A stretch of DNA of 64,000 bases from Pseudomonas silvicola (GTDB lineage: Bacteria; Pseudomonadota; Gammaproteobacteria; Pseudomonadales; Pseudomonadaceae), in contig NZ_CP093280.1 of NCBI RefSeq assembly GCF_026651855.1, positions 3,326,001 to 3,390,000 on the forward strand. Direction: 5' to 3'. Positions 53,731-62,634 of the stretch are shown here, one piece after another (the stretch's first letter is position 1; every line of letters starts with the position of its first letter). The position numbers and the translations under genes were made by a program. The notes beneath the pieces are model-generated. The model made no database searches. It saw nothing but the letters and a program-made list of their open reading frames with translations, and was not told the origin of the DNA.

Positions 53731-55528
53731 GCTGCGGCCAGCCGTGTAGGACCGGGCGTCAGCTCGGGAAGCAGGCGCTGCGGTGTCTCAGGCGTGCCGC
53801 GGTGCGGCCTTCCCGAGCTTCGCCCGGTCCCACAGTGACAGTGAAACCCTTGCGGCTGCGGCCAGCCGTGTAGGACCGGGCGCCAGCTCGGGAAGCAGGC
53901 ACCGCGGTGTGTCAGGCGTGCGGCGGTGCGGCGTTCCCGAGCTTCGCCCGGTCCTACCGTTACAGTGCAAACCTTGCGGCTGCGGCCAGCCTTGCGGGAC
54001 CGGGCGCCAGCTCGGGAAGCAGGCACTGTGGTGTGTCAGGCCTGCTGCGGTGTGGCCTTCCCGAGCTTCGCCCACAGTTACAGTGAAACCCTCACGGCTG
54101 CGGCCAGCCGTGTAGGACCGGGCGTCAGCTCGGGAAGCAGGCGCTGCGGTGTGTCAGGCCTGCCGCGGTGTGGCCTTCCCGAGCTTCGCCCACAGTTACA
54201 GTGAAACCCTCACGGCTGCGGCCAGCCTTGTGGGACCGGGCGTCAGCTCGGGAAGCAGGCACTGCGGTGTGTCAGGCCTGCCGCGGTGTGGCCTTCCCGA
54301 GCTTCGCCCGGTCCTACCGTTACAGTGCAAACCTTGCGGCTGCGGCCAGCCTTGTGGGACCGGGCGTCAGCTCGGGAAGCAGGCGCTGCGGTGTGTCAGG
54401 CCTACCGTGGAGCGGCGTTCCCGAGCTTCGCCCGGTCCCACAGTGACAGTGAAACCCTCGCGGCTGCGGCCAGCCTTGTGGGACCGGGCGCCAGCTCGGG
54501 AAGCAGGCACTGCGGTGTGTCAGGCGTGCCGCGGTGCGGCGTTCCCGAGCTTCGCCCGGTCCCACCGTTACAGTGCAAACCTTGCGGCTGCGGCCAGCCT
54601 TGTGGGACCGGGCGTCAGCTCGGGAAGCAGGCACTGTGGTGTGTCAGGCCTGCTGCGGTGTGGCCTTCCCGAGCTTCGCCCACAGTTACAGTGAAACCCT
54701 CACGGCTGCGGCCAGCCTTGTGGGACCGGGCGTCAGCTCGGGAAGCAGGCGCTGCGGTGTGTCAGGCCTGCCGCGGTGTGGCCTTCCCGAGCTTCGCCCA
54801 CAGTTACAGTGAAACCCTCACGGCTGCGGCCAGCCTTGTGGGACCGGGCGTCAGCTCGGGAAGCAGGCACTGCGGTGTGTCAGGCGTGCCGCGGTGCGGC
54901 GTTCCCGAGCTTCGCCCGGTCCTACCGTTACAGTGCAAACCTTGCGGCTGCGGCCAGCCTTGTGGGACCGGGCGTCAGCTCGGGAAGCAGGCGCTGCGGT
55001 GTCTCAGGCGTGCCGCGGTGCGGCCTTCCCGAGCTTCGCCCGGTCCCACAGTGACAGTGAAACCCTTGCGGCTGCGGCCAGCCGTGTAGGACCGGGCGCC
55101 AGCTCGGGAAGCAGGCACCGCGGTGTGTCAGGCGTGCGGCGGTGCGGCGTTCCCGAGCTTCGCCCGGTCCTACCGTTACAGTGCAAACCTTGCGGCTGCG
55201 GCCAGCCTTGCGGGACCGGGCGCCAGCTCGGGAAGCAGGCACTGTGGTGTGTCAGGCCTGCTGCGGTGTGGCCTTCCCGAGCTTCGCCCACAGTTACAGT
55301 GAAACCCTCACGGCTGCGGCCAGCCTTGTGGGACCGGGCGTCAGCTCGGGAAGCAGGCGCTGCGGTGTGTCAGGCCTGCCGCGGTGTGGCCTTCCCGAGC
55401 TTCGCCCACAGTTACAGTGAAACCCTCACGGCTGCGGCCAGCCTTGTGGGACCGGGCGTCAGCTCGGGAAGCAGGCACTGCGGTGTGTCAGGCGTGCCGC
55501 GGTGCGGCGTTCCCGAGCTTCGCCCGAT
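53731..55528. repeat. Tandem array of 15 REP-like (type B) units with 5-unit higher-order structure
   Basis: Units start (at GCTGCGGCCAG) at 53731, 53855, 53979, 54097, 54215, 54339, 54463, 54587, 54705, 54823, 54947, 55071, 55195, 55313 and 55431. Spacings are 124 or 118 bases; the shorter form has lost GGTCCC/GGTCCT after CGCCC. The order 124-124-118-118-124 repeats, giving a higher-order period of 608 bases. Each unit holds an imperfect palindrome, GGGACCGGGCG...AGCTCGGGAA facing TTCCCGAGCTTCGCCCGGTCCC, and a linker (ACAGTGAAACCCTCACGGCT). The last unit ends inside the response regulator stop region. Long open frames cross the array and I regard them as spurious. Confidence 0.95.
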
Positions 55529-56187
55529 CAGTCATCCAGGCTGATGATGCGCTCGCGCACGGCAAACAGTACCAGGCCGGCGACATCGAAGATCTGCAAG
55601 CGCTTCATGATCTGCGAACGATGGGTTTCTACCGTTTTCACGCTCAGCCCTAGGCCATTGGCGATCTCACGGGTGGATTTGCCGCGCACGATCAGGCGCA
55701 GGATTTCCAGTTGGCGGGCAGTCAGTTTGTGGCTGTCGTCCACCGCCGCTTTGTTGCCCTGTACGCGGATCAATGCCTGGTTGATCACCGTATGGGCGAT
55801 GGCCGGGCTCAGGTACCGTTCGTTGCCGCGCAACGCATCCAGGGCCTGTTCCAGCTCGACCGCGGTGGTGTCCTTGAGCAGGTAGCCGTGGGCGCCCATT
55901 TCCAAGGCCTGCATGATCATGTCCGGGTCGGTGTGCATGGACAGGATCAGTACTTTGCTGCGCAGGCGGGCGGCCTGCAGCCGGCCCAGCGCATCAAGCC
56001 CACCGGTGTCGCGCATGGACAGGTCGAGCAGCACGATGTCCGGGTCCAGGTGGCGCACCATTTCCAGCAACTGGTTGCCATCGCTGGCTTCGCCTACTAC
56101 CGCATAGCCGGGAATGTCGGATACCAGGGCGCGTACGCCCGCTCTGATCAGGGAGTGATCATCTACAAGCAGTAATTTGCAGATCAT
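55528..56187 (-). CDS. NarL/FixJ-type response regulator
   Basis: 219 residues. Receiver (3-120) with acidic pair Asp9-Asp10, phospho-acceptor Asp55 and a LLKDT lysine; LuxR-type helix-turn-helix (about 150-210; LTARQLEILRLIVRGKSTREIA). Paired with the upstream sensor kinase through a 4-base overlap. Its last codons touch the palindromic array, whose last arm ends at the stop. Confidence 0.95.
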   Translation of the reverse strand: MICKLLLVDDHSLIRAGVRALVSDIPGYAVVGEASDGNQLLEMVRHLDPDIVLLDLSMRDTGGLDALGRLQAARLRSKVLILSMHTDPDMIMQALEMGAHGYLLKDTTAVELEQALDALRGNERYLSPAIAHTVINQALIRVQGNKAAVDDSHKLTARQLEILRLIVRGKSTREIANGLGLSVKTVETHRSQIMKRLQIFDVAGLVLFAVRERIISLDD

Positions 56188-57074
56188 AAGTCTTTGCCGA
56201 GGTTGGCGCGTTCGAGGGCCCGCGGGGCCCAGGGAAAGAGTGCTTCAAGTTGGGTGCCCTGGCCGGGCTGGCTGGTCACTGTCAGCCAGCCGCCGGTCAG
56301 GGCAGCGCGCTCCTGCATGCCGGACATGCCCCGCAGCCCGGCGGCGGCGGGGTCTGCAACGGGGGTGAAGCCCACGCCATCATCGCTTATGTACAGGTGC
56401 AGGCCTTCCGGCGTGCGGGCCAGTCGCACCAGCAGGTTGGCCGCCTGGGCGTGGCGCAACAGGTTGGTGACGGCTTCCTGAGTAATGCGAAACGCCGCCA
56501 CCGCCATCTCCTCGGGAATGCCGGTCATCTGCTGGTGGCACTCCAGGCTCCAGTGTACGTCGGTGTTTTCCAGGGTGCGCAGCAGGTGCGCCCGCAGGCT
56601 GGCCTCCAGGCCCAGGCTGTTGAGTTGCCGTGGGTTGAGGATGGCCGATACGTCGCGCACCTTGTTCAGGGTTTCGTCGATGGTGTCGCGCAGCGTCGCG
56701 AATTCACCTTCCAGATCGTCGCCCCTGCGTCGCTGCAGCCACTCGGTCTGCATTTTCGCGGCGGTCAGCAATTGGCCGATGTCGTCGTGCAGTTCACGAC
56801 TGAGGCGGTGCCGTTCGTTTTCCTGAACTTCCAGCAGCCGGTTCGCCAGTTCCTGAGGCTTGAATGCGATGGACTTCTGCGCGGTGCGATGTTGGGCAAT
56901 GACGCTGAGCATGGCCGCGATGTTCAGCAGCAACAGGGCCAGCGACATGCTGGCGCCATTGATGAATGCCAATGCATTGCCCAGTAGCGAAAACAGGCAC
57001 AACAGGACTGTCAGCCAGCGCATGTGCTGTATGCCCCATGGCCACTGAACGTATTTTCTGAAACTGGCGTACAT
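56184..57074 (-). CDS. Sensor histidine kinase, NarX/DegS type
   Basis: About 296 residues from the ATG at 57074 (a TTG five codons upstream is possible; neither has a good ribosome site). Two N-terminal membrane helices (about 18-38 and 43-60) with almost no periplasmic loop, so it probably senses within the membrane. HisKA_3 with His96 in RELHDDIGQLL, HATPase near 200-290 (ISDDGVGF, GLRGMSGMQERA). Partner of the response regulator. Targets unknown. Confidence 0.92.
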   Translation of the reverse strand: MYASFRKYVQWPWGIQHMRWLTVLLCLFSLLGNALAFINGASMSLALLLLNIAAMLSVIAQHRTAQKSIAFKPQELANRLLEVQENERHRLSRELHDDIGQLLTAAKMQTEWLQRRRGDDLEGEFATLRDTIDETLNKVRDVSAILNPRQLNSLGLEASLRAHLLRTLENTDVHWSLECHQQMTGIPEEMAVAAFRITQEAVTNLLRHAQAANLLVRLARTPEGLHLYISDDGVGFTPVADPAAAGLRGMSGMQERAALTGGWLTVTSQPGQGTQLEALFPWAPRALERANLGKDL

Positions 57075-57641
57075 AGAGAACGGAGCCAAGAATTAGTCGC
57101 TGCTGAAAACCGGTTAGGGCGTTGTTGAAACCTGTCTCCAAGGCTCCATGCTCTGACGTTGGCGCGGGTGGCGAAGGTTGCCGACAGCGCACGACAACGG
57201 GGCGTTGACTTCCCGGCGCTGGCCATTGACAGGCAGTCGGGGCCGCCGCGCCGAAACGAAATCTGGTAGGCCATGGTATCACTTCATCGACAGTTTGGTC
57301 GCGCGTTCGGCTTATATGTCCGAATGGTCAGGTTGATGTGGCTTAGTTGCAGTGCACGGCGTGACAAGTGTCATTGTGCCATCATTTTTCATATTCAAAG
57401 GGATTCAGCGCCGGCCGCGTCAATGGGATGAGGGAGGAAACAGAAGTAGTAACTCAGCACAGGACCGCGCACGGCGCGGCGGTAACTTGGCTGTAAAGCA
57501 TAAGTTACAGCGATGAGGGGGTTCTGTACCTAGGGGAGAGGCTGATGCTCGCTAGGAGTATCACCGGTCCTGGGGTCATCCCATCAAGTGCGAGGCGCGT
57601 TCTCGCTGTATGGGAAACGCTACAAAGCGCTGCAAATAGAC
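57075..57641. promoter_or_regulatory. Intergenic region with nested inverted repeats
   Basis: 567 bases between two minus-strand genes, without a supported gene. GTAACTT (57482-57488) with AAGTTAC (57502-57508), and inside it CTGTAA (57491-57496) with TTACAG (57505-57510), form overlapping inverted repeats that could be a regulator site. The kinase promoter must lie between here and 57100. Composition is AT-richer around 57340-57420. Confidence 0.35.
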
Positions 57642-58106
57642 TCAGACGCCCTGGCCGTGGGGCCGTTGTCCAGCGCCTGCCGTCAGGTGTCGCGGCGAGT
57701 TGTGGTCGGGATCGATACTGACCGCCAGGGCATGCACCAGTGCCGCCTGCTCTTCCGTATCCAGGCTCAGCTGGCCGGTGCGCGGGTCGATCAATTCCAG
57801 TTGCCAGGCCAGCAGCGTCAGGCACTCATTCAGTGCTTTGAGGGTAGGGCCCTCCAAACGATTGCGTGGTCGCGCCAGGCCCAGCAATTGCTGCAACTGC
57901 TGGCAGAACGCCGATACTTCACCAAGCGACAGGCCTTGAGCCCTCTGGCTCAGGCTTTCCAGGGTCTCCACCAGGCAATCGGCCGCGTCCTGGTCATTGC
58001 AGAACATTTCCAGATGGTTCAGGCATTCCTGCAGCTTGTTCAGCATGGCCTGGGCGTCGACGAGAAAGTCGGGCAGGGCGCATGACCACTGAGTGTCATT
58101 CAGCAT
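57642..58106 (-). CDS. HPt-like protein lacking the phospho-acceptor histidine
   Basis: 154 residues from the ATG at 58106 with GGAG 8 bases upstream; a GTG four codons earlier is possible. The first 75 residues look like a histidine phosphotransfer/CheA P1 helical bundle (LVDAQAMLNKLQECL, then VETLESLSQRAQG and VSAFCQQLQQLL), but the residue where the phosphorylated His would fall is Glu50. A second helical part (90-130) and a disordered tail follow. Divergent from cheV, suggesting a link to chemotaxis or signalling. A regulatory, non-transferring HPt is an inference from spacing only. Confidence 0.6.
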   Translation of the reverse strand: MLNDTQWSCALPDFLVDAQAMLNKLQECLNHLEMFCNDQDAADCLVETLESLSQRAQGLSLGEVSAFCQQLQQLLGLARPRNRLEGPTLKALNECLTLLAWQLELIDPRTGQLSLDTEEQAALVHALAVSIDPDHNSPRHLTAGAGQRPHGQGV

Positions 58107-58628
58107 GTTGATCTCCACAACTCCGTGCGGACCTGTTGACCCCGCACCACGGGTGCGGAATTGTGTTCAGGCCAGTCAAGCTTAGCTGTAATCCGCTTGG
58201 GTGCGGTCGGCAAATGTAAGGTCATTTTCAATGTGTCCCGCAGGCCACAGAATAGACACATTGGCGGGGCGAACTCGGGGAAAATCAGGCCATCATGGCC
58301 AATACCGCGGCGATGGCGGGGTGCGAAAAGAAGGGCAACCAACGGCCTGACTCCGTTCATGCATTGAGAATGGCGTCACATTAATGGCTATTGGATATCG
58401 CGAATATCAGGTTCCGCCCGATTGCCTATAGGGGAAACCCTGACGAGAAGGTGGGGGTTCTTAACGGTTTTGTATCGCGCAGTGGGGTGTAGGCGATGCG
58501 ATAAGTTAACCATGATGTTAATGTGACATCAATGATCGCGCCAGTGCATTTCATCGGTCTTCAAGATCAGTGCAACGCTGCCGATAACCATTGGTGAGAA
58601 CACTCAGCAACGTCCCCAGGAGTCATAG
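58107..58628. promoter_or_regulatory. Divergent intergenic region upstream of cheV
   Basis: 522 bases, AT-richer near 58380-58560. AATGTGTC (58230-58237) and GACACATT (58255-58262) form an 8-bp inverted repeat; TGATGT (58513-58518) and ACATCA (58526-58531) another. They lie about 370 and 100 bases before cheV and could be operators. No gene is supported. Confidence 0.4.
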
Positions 58629-59555
58629 ATGGCCGGCATTCTCGACACAGTAGACCAACGTACGCAGCTTGTGGGTGAGAACCGCCTGGAGATTCTGATG
58701 TTTCGCCTGGCAGGCCGCCAGTTGTTCGCCATCAACGTGTTCAAGGTGCAGGAAGTGCTGCAACTGCCCAAGCTCACGCTGATGCCCCAGCGCCATGCCT
58801 ATGTGTGTGGCGTGGTCAACTTGCGGGGGCAGACGCTGCCGGTGATCGACCTATCCCAGGCGATCGGCATGCGCCCGCTGCAACCGGGGCCCAACAGCAC
58901 CATCATCGTTACCGAGTACAACCGCTCGGTGCAGGCATTCCTGGTGGGCGGCGTGGACCGGATCGTCAACATGAACTGGGAGGCGATCCTGCCGCCGCCT
59001 GCCAGCGCGGGGCGCCAGCATTACCTGACCGCCATCAGCAAGGTCGACGACCAGTTGGTCGAAATCATCGACGTGGAGAAGGTGCTGGCCGAGATCGTGC
59101 CATACAGTGCCAAGGTTTCGCGCGACAAACTGGAAGATCCGGTGCTGGCGCAAGCCCGGGGCCGGGAGGTTCTGCTGGTGGACGACTCCACCGTGGCCCT
59201 GTCGCAGCTGCGCGATACCCTTTCACAGTTGGGGGTGAAAATGCATGTGGCCAGTGACGGGCTCAAGGCGTTGAACATGCTCAAGGCCTGGGCGGACGCC
59301 GGTGAGGTGCTCACGGACAAATTGCTGATGGTGTTCACCGACGCCGAAATGCCGGAGATGGACGGGTACCGCCTGACCACCGAGATCCGCAACGATGCGC
59401 GCCTGCGGGGGCTTTACGTGGTGCTGCACACCTCGTTGTCGGGCAGCTTCAACGAGTCCATGGTCAAGAAGGTGGGCTGCGACAACTTCCTGTCCAAGTT
59501 CCAGCCCGACAAACTGGTGGATGTGGTGCGCCAGCGATTGATGCTCGACAACTGA
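58629..59555 (+). CDS. cheV: Chemotaxis coupling protein CheV
   Basis: 308 residues. CheW-like domain (15-165; FRLAGRQLFAINVFKVQEVL and GVVNLRGQTLPVIDL) fused to a receiver (178-305) with acidic pair Asp185-Asp186, phospho-acceptor Asp238 and a KFQPD lysine. CheV couples chemoreceptors to CheA and adapts through receiver phosphorylation. CCAGGAG precedes the ATG with normal spacing. Confidence 0.95.
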   Translation: MAGILDTVDQRTQLVGENRLEILMFRLAGRQLFAINVFKVQEVLQLPKLTLMPQRHAYVCGVVNLRGQTLPVIDLSQAIGMRPLQPGPNSTIIVTEYNRSVQAFLVGGVDRIVNMNWEAILPPPASAGRQHYLTAISKVDDQLVEIIDVEKVLAEIVPYSAKVSRDKLEDPVLAQARGREVLLVDDSTVALSQLRDTLSQLGVKMHVASDGLKALNMLKAWADAGEVLTDKLLMVFTDAEMPEMDGYRLTTEIRNDARLRGLYVVLHTSLSGSFNESMVKKVGCDNFLSKFQPDKLVDVVRQRLMLDN

Positions 59556-59630
59556 CCCGACGCGGCTGTCACGCCAGCCGGCGCTGATGTTGCGGTAAAC
59601 TGCGGCTTTCCTGACCGTCGGAAGCCGCCC

Positions 59631-60431
59631 ATGCACCTCAGCGCCCTGTACCGCTACCCCCTAAAGTCGGCCATTGCCGAACCCCTTCAAACGTCGGCGA
59701 TCGAGCCTCTGGGGCTGGCGGGTGACCGCCGCTGGATGCTGGTGGATGAAACCACCGGGCGTTTCCTCACCCAGCGCGCCGAGGCGCACATGAGTCAACT
59801 GGGCGCGGCCCACCTGGAGGATGGCCTGCGGTTATCCGCGCCCGGCCTCACCTCGCTATTCGTGCCTACCCCCACACCCGACGCCGCCCTGCGTGGGGTG
59901 ACTATCTGGCGCGATACGTTGCGGGTCCCCGATGCCGGTGATGAGGCGGCGGCCTGGGTGTCTTCCTTTATAGGCAAGCCCGCGCGGCTGGTGCAGGTGC
60001 CAGCGGAGCGGGCGCGCCTCACTGAGGCTGGCTATGGCCTGGATACCGACAAGGTTGGCTTTGCCGATGGCTTTCCGTTGCTGTTGATTGGCCAGGCGTC
60101 GCTGGACGACCTGTCGGCGCGGGTCGGTCGCGAACTGGAGATGCTGCGCTTTCGCCCCAATCTGGTGGTCAGCGGCAGTCAGGCCTTTGCAGAAGACGGC
60201 TGGAAGCGCATTCGAATCGGCGAGGTGGAGTTCCGGGTGGTCAAGCCGTGTTCGCGCTGCATCCTGACCACCATCGACCCGCAGACCGGGATGCGTAGCG
60301 ACGACCGCGAGCCACTGGCGACCCTCAAGACCTACCGGCAGGTGGAGGGCGACGTGATGTTCGGGCAGAACCTGGTCAGTGACGGGGCGGGGCGGTTGGA
60401 CGTTGGTATGCCCGTGACGGTAATCGACTAA
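59631..60431 (+). CDS. MOSC domain protein, YcbX-like
   Basis: 266 residues. MOSC N-terminal beta-barrel domain (1-110; LYRYPLKSAIAEPLQ) and MOSC domain (115-260) with the molybdenum-cofactor cysteine in KPCSRCILTTIDPQTG. Like YcbX and the mARC proteins it should reduce N-hydroxylated compounds, but the C-terminal ferredoxin domain of E. coli YcbX is missing, so it needs an external electron donor. Confidence 0.93.
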   Translation: MHLSALYRYPLKSAIAEPLQTSAIEPLGLAGDRRWMLVDETTGRFLTQRAEAHMSQLGAAHLEDGLRLSAPGLTSLFVPTPTPDAALRGVTIWRDTLRVPDAGDEAAAWVSSFIGKPARLVQVPAERARLTEAGYGLDTDKVGFADGFPLLLIGQASLDDLSARVGRELEMLRFRPNLVVSGSQAFAEDGWKRIRIGEVEFRVVKPCSRCILTTIDPQTGMRSDDREPLATLKTYRQVEGDVMFGQNLVSDGAGRLDVGMPVTVID

Positions 60432-60504
60432 GCGGACGACCGGTTCGGACGCTGGCGAGCCAGCTCACGCCAGGGCCAGGCAGCCCTGGGGTTGGATTCA
60501 GCCT

Positions 60505-62433
60505 CTACTGATCGTCGAAGAAACGCTCATTCCAATCGGCAATCGGCTGGGGGGTGTTGAGCTTCTGCCCGTAGATCACGGCATACGACAATACGTTCTG
60601 CACGTACTGACGGGTCTCATCGAACGGAATCGACTCCACCCACACATCGAAGCTCAGGTGGTTGGCGCCGCGCAGCCATTGCTTCACCCGCCCGGGGCCG
60701 GCGTTGTAGGCGGCTGAGGCGAGCACGCGGTTGCCGTTGAACTGGGCATGCACCTGGCTCAGGTAAGCGGCCCCCAGCTGAATGTTCTTGTCCGGGTCGA
60801 TGGCCTGGGAGGGTGAAGCCAGCGGAATACTGAACTTGCGCGCGGTTTCCTTGGCGGTGCCGGGCATAAGCTGCATCAGGCCCATGGCGCCTACGCCGGA
60901 ACGGGCGTCATCCATGAAGGCGCTTTCCTGGCGGGTGATGGCAAACACCCAGCTTGAATGGATGCCGCGGTTGGTGGCTTCGCGGACCAGGGTGTCACGG
61001 TGCGCCATGGGGAAGCGGATGTCCAGATCGTCCCAGTACTGGGCCTGGCTGATGGTGCGGATGGCCGGGAAGTACCAGTGCATGTCATAGGCCAGCTTGG
61101 CCTGGGCAACCATTTCATCGCGGCTGAACAGGTTGCTCACGTAGTACCACTCGCGGCGGGCGTCCACGACCTGGCCGCGGTCAAGCAGCTCCATGGCGCG
61201 GCGTATGCCAGGGGTATTGCGCACCTTGGTCATCAAGGCGTTGCTGATCACCAGCGGGCGGTTGGCCAGGGAGTAGGGCGCCTGGGTGCGGTCGGCGGCC
61301 AGGAACCCATAGAAATCCCGCTCCTTGGCCACATTGCGATACAGCACCGCCACCTGAGGGTTCTGCGGCTGGGCCAGTTCCAGGCTGCGCGCCTGCCAGT
61401 ATTTCCAGCGGTTGGTGGTGGCCAGGTCCTGGGGCAGGCGCCGGGTCAGGTCATAGGCGTCCTGCCAGCGGCCCAGGCGCAGCAACAGTCGCAGGCGCCA
61501 CTCGGTCACGGTGTTGTCGCGCAGCTCGGGGTCGTACTGGGTCATGAGGTCCAGTGCGCGGGGGTCATAGTTGCGCGCCAGGGTCAGCCCGATCTCCCGA
61601 GCGATGGCCACCTTTTCGTCACGGGAAAAGCGCATGCTGGTGGCATAGCTGTCGAGCATCTGCATGGCGCGGTCCGGGTCCTGCTTGGCCAGGCGACGCA
61701 GGCCCAGGCCCACTACGTCGGCCATGGCCTCGGTAGCAGGCTGGAAACGCGACGGGTCGGTGAGCAGTTCCGGGTTCTGGGCCACGCTGATCAGCAGGCG
61801 GCCCTGGTTGCCCAGGGTTGGCAGCGTCGCCACCAGGGCGTTGGCCAAGGCGTAGTTGCGGGTGTGGGCGGCCAGTTTCAGGCGCTGCCAGCGTTTGTCT
61901 TCGGTTAACTGGCCGTCGGCGGCCCACAGGCCGAACAGCGCTTCGCAGGCGTCGGGCTGGGTCTTGCCGGTCAGCCACAGTTTCTGTGCGCTGGCGTAGC
62001 CTTCGGCCTTCAGGCCATGGCTGAGCTGGTACTGGCCATTGAGACAGTCCAGTTCAGTGAAATTCAGCTTGGGGTCGTAATATCTGGCGAAGGTTTGCCA
62101 GTCGCCACGCTCGGCCAGCCAGCGCAACCAGCGCAGTTTCATCCAGTTGGCCTGGGGCAGGTCGCCGTGGGCCGCGAGAAATTTCTCGATTTCGTCGTTG
62201 CTGGCGGTTTTCAGCCGCGCGGTCAGCTCGTCATAGGCCAGGTAGGGTTCCAGGGGGTAGTCGGCCAGCAGGGGCGCGTACTGGAAGTAGGGGCCGCTGT
62301 CGCCCTTGGCCAGGGCGCGCTTGGCCTGGTCGTAATACTGGCGCTGGGTGGTCAGGTCCACTGCATGGGCGCAGGAGACGGCGGTGGCAGAGAGCAGCAG
62401 GCAGGACAAGAGGCTAAACAGGCGACCGCGCAT
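60505..62433 (-). CDS. slt: Soluble lytic murein transglycosylase Slt
   Basis: 642 residues from the ATG at 62433, which starts a clear signal peptide (MRGRLFSLLSCLLL..., cleavage near AHA-VD); the frame also opens at 62457 with an unlikely extension. Long superhelical U/L domain (30-450), then the SLT domain with catalytic Glu503 in ITRQESAFMDD, followed by GLMQLMPGTA and AAYNAGPGRV. Periplasmic; cleaves glycan strands of peptidoglycan to 1,6-anhydro ends. Convergent with the MOSC gene. Confidence 0.94.
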   Translation of the reverse strand: MRGRLFSLLSCLLLSATAVSCAHAVDLTTQRQYYDQAKRALAKGDSGPYFQYAPLLADYPLEPYLAYDELTARLKTASNDEIEKFLAAHGDLPQANWMKLRWLRWLAERGDWQTFARYYDPKLNFTELDCLNGQYQLSHGLKAEGYASAQKLWLTGKTQPDACEALFGLWAADGQLTEDKRWQRLKLAAHTRNYALANALVATLPTLGNQGRLLISVAQNPELLTDPSRFQPATEAMADVVGLGLRRLAKQDPDRAMQMLDSYATSMRFSRDEKVAIAREIGLTLARNYDPRALDLMTQYDPELRDNTVTEWRLRLLLRLGRWQDAYDLTRRLPQDLATTNRWKYWQARSLELAQPQNPQVAVLYRNVAKERDFYGFLAADRTQAPYSLANRPLVISNALMTKVRNTPGIRRAMELLDRGQVVDARREWYYVSNLFSRDEMVAQAKLAYDMHWYFPAIRTISQAQYWDDLDIRFPMAHRDTLVREATNRGIHSSWVFAITRQESAFMDDARSGVGAMGLMQLMPGTAKETARKFSIPLASPSQAIDPDKNIQLGAAYLSQVHAQFNGNRVLASAAYNAGPGRVKQWLRGANHLSFDVWVESIPFDETRQYVQNVLSYAVIYGQKLNTPQPIADWNERFFDDQ

Positions 62434-62634
62434 GAGACATCCGTGCAGATAAGGCATGACAAGTGCGGCGTGGCCTGCACTGATTGCTCACTAGCTTAGC
62501 CGGTTGCGGGTGGGCGATGAAAGCACTGTGCTTGTATCTGAACATGAATTCGCCGCGAAGCCGCCGTGCGACGGCATTTACTGTGCTGGGCGCCCAAGTC
62601 AGGTAGAATGCGCGCCCGGTTTTTGGAGAAACAC

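Noticed and set aside
54286-55089. Open frames of 90 to 267 codons inside the palindromic array, looking like a repeat protein
   Set aside because: They arise because the 124-base and 118-base repeat units happen to lack stops in some frames; different frames give similar peptides on both strands, and no ribosome sites precede them.
53731-55528. CRISPR array
   Set aside because: Units are 118-124 bases with no unique spacers of constant length and no cas genes; the unit is itself palindromic.
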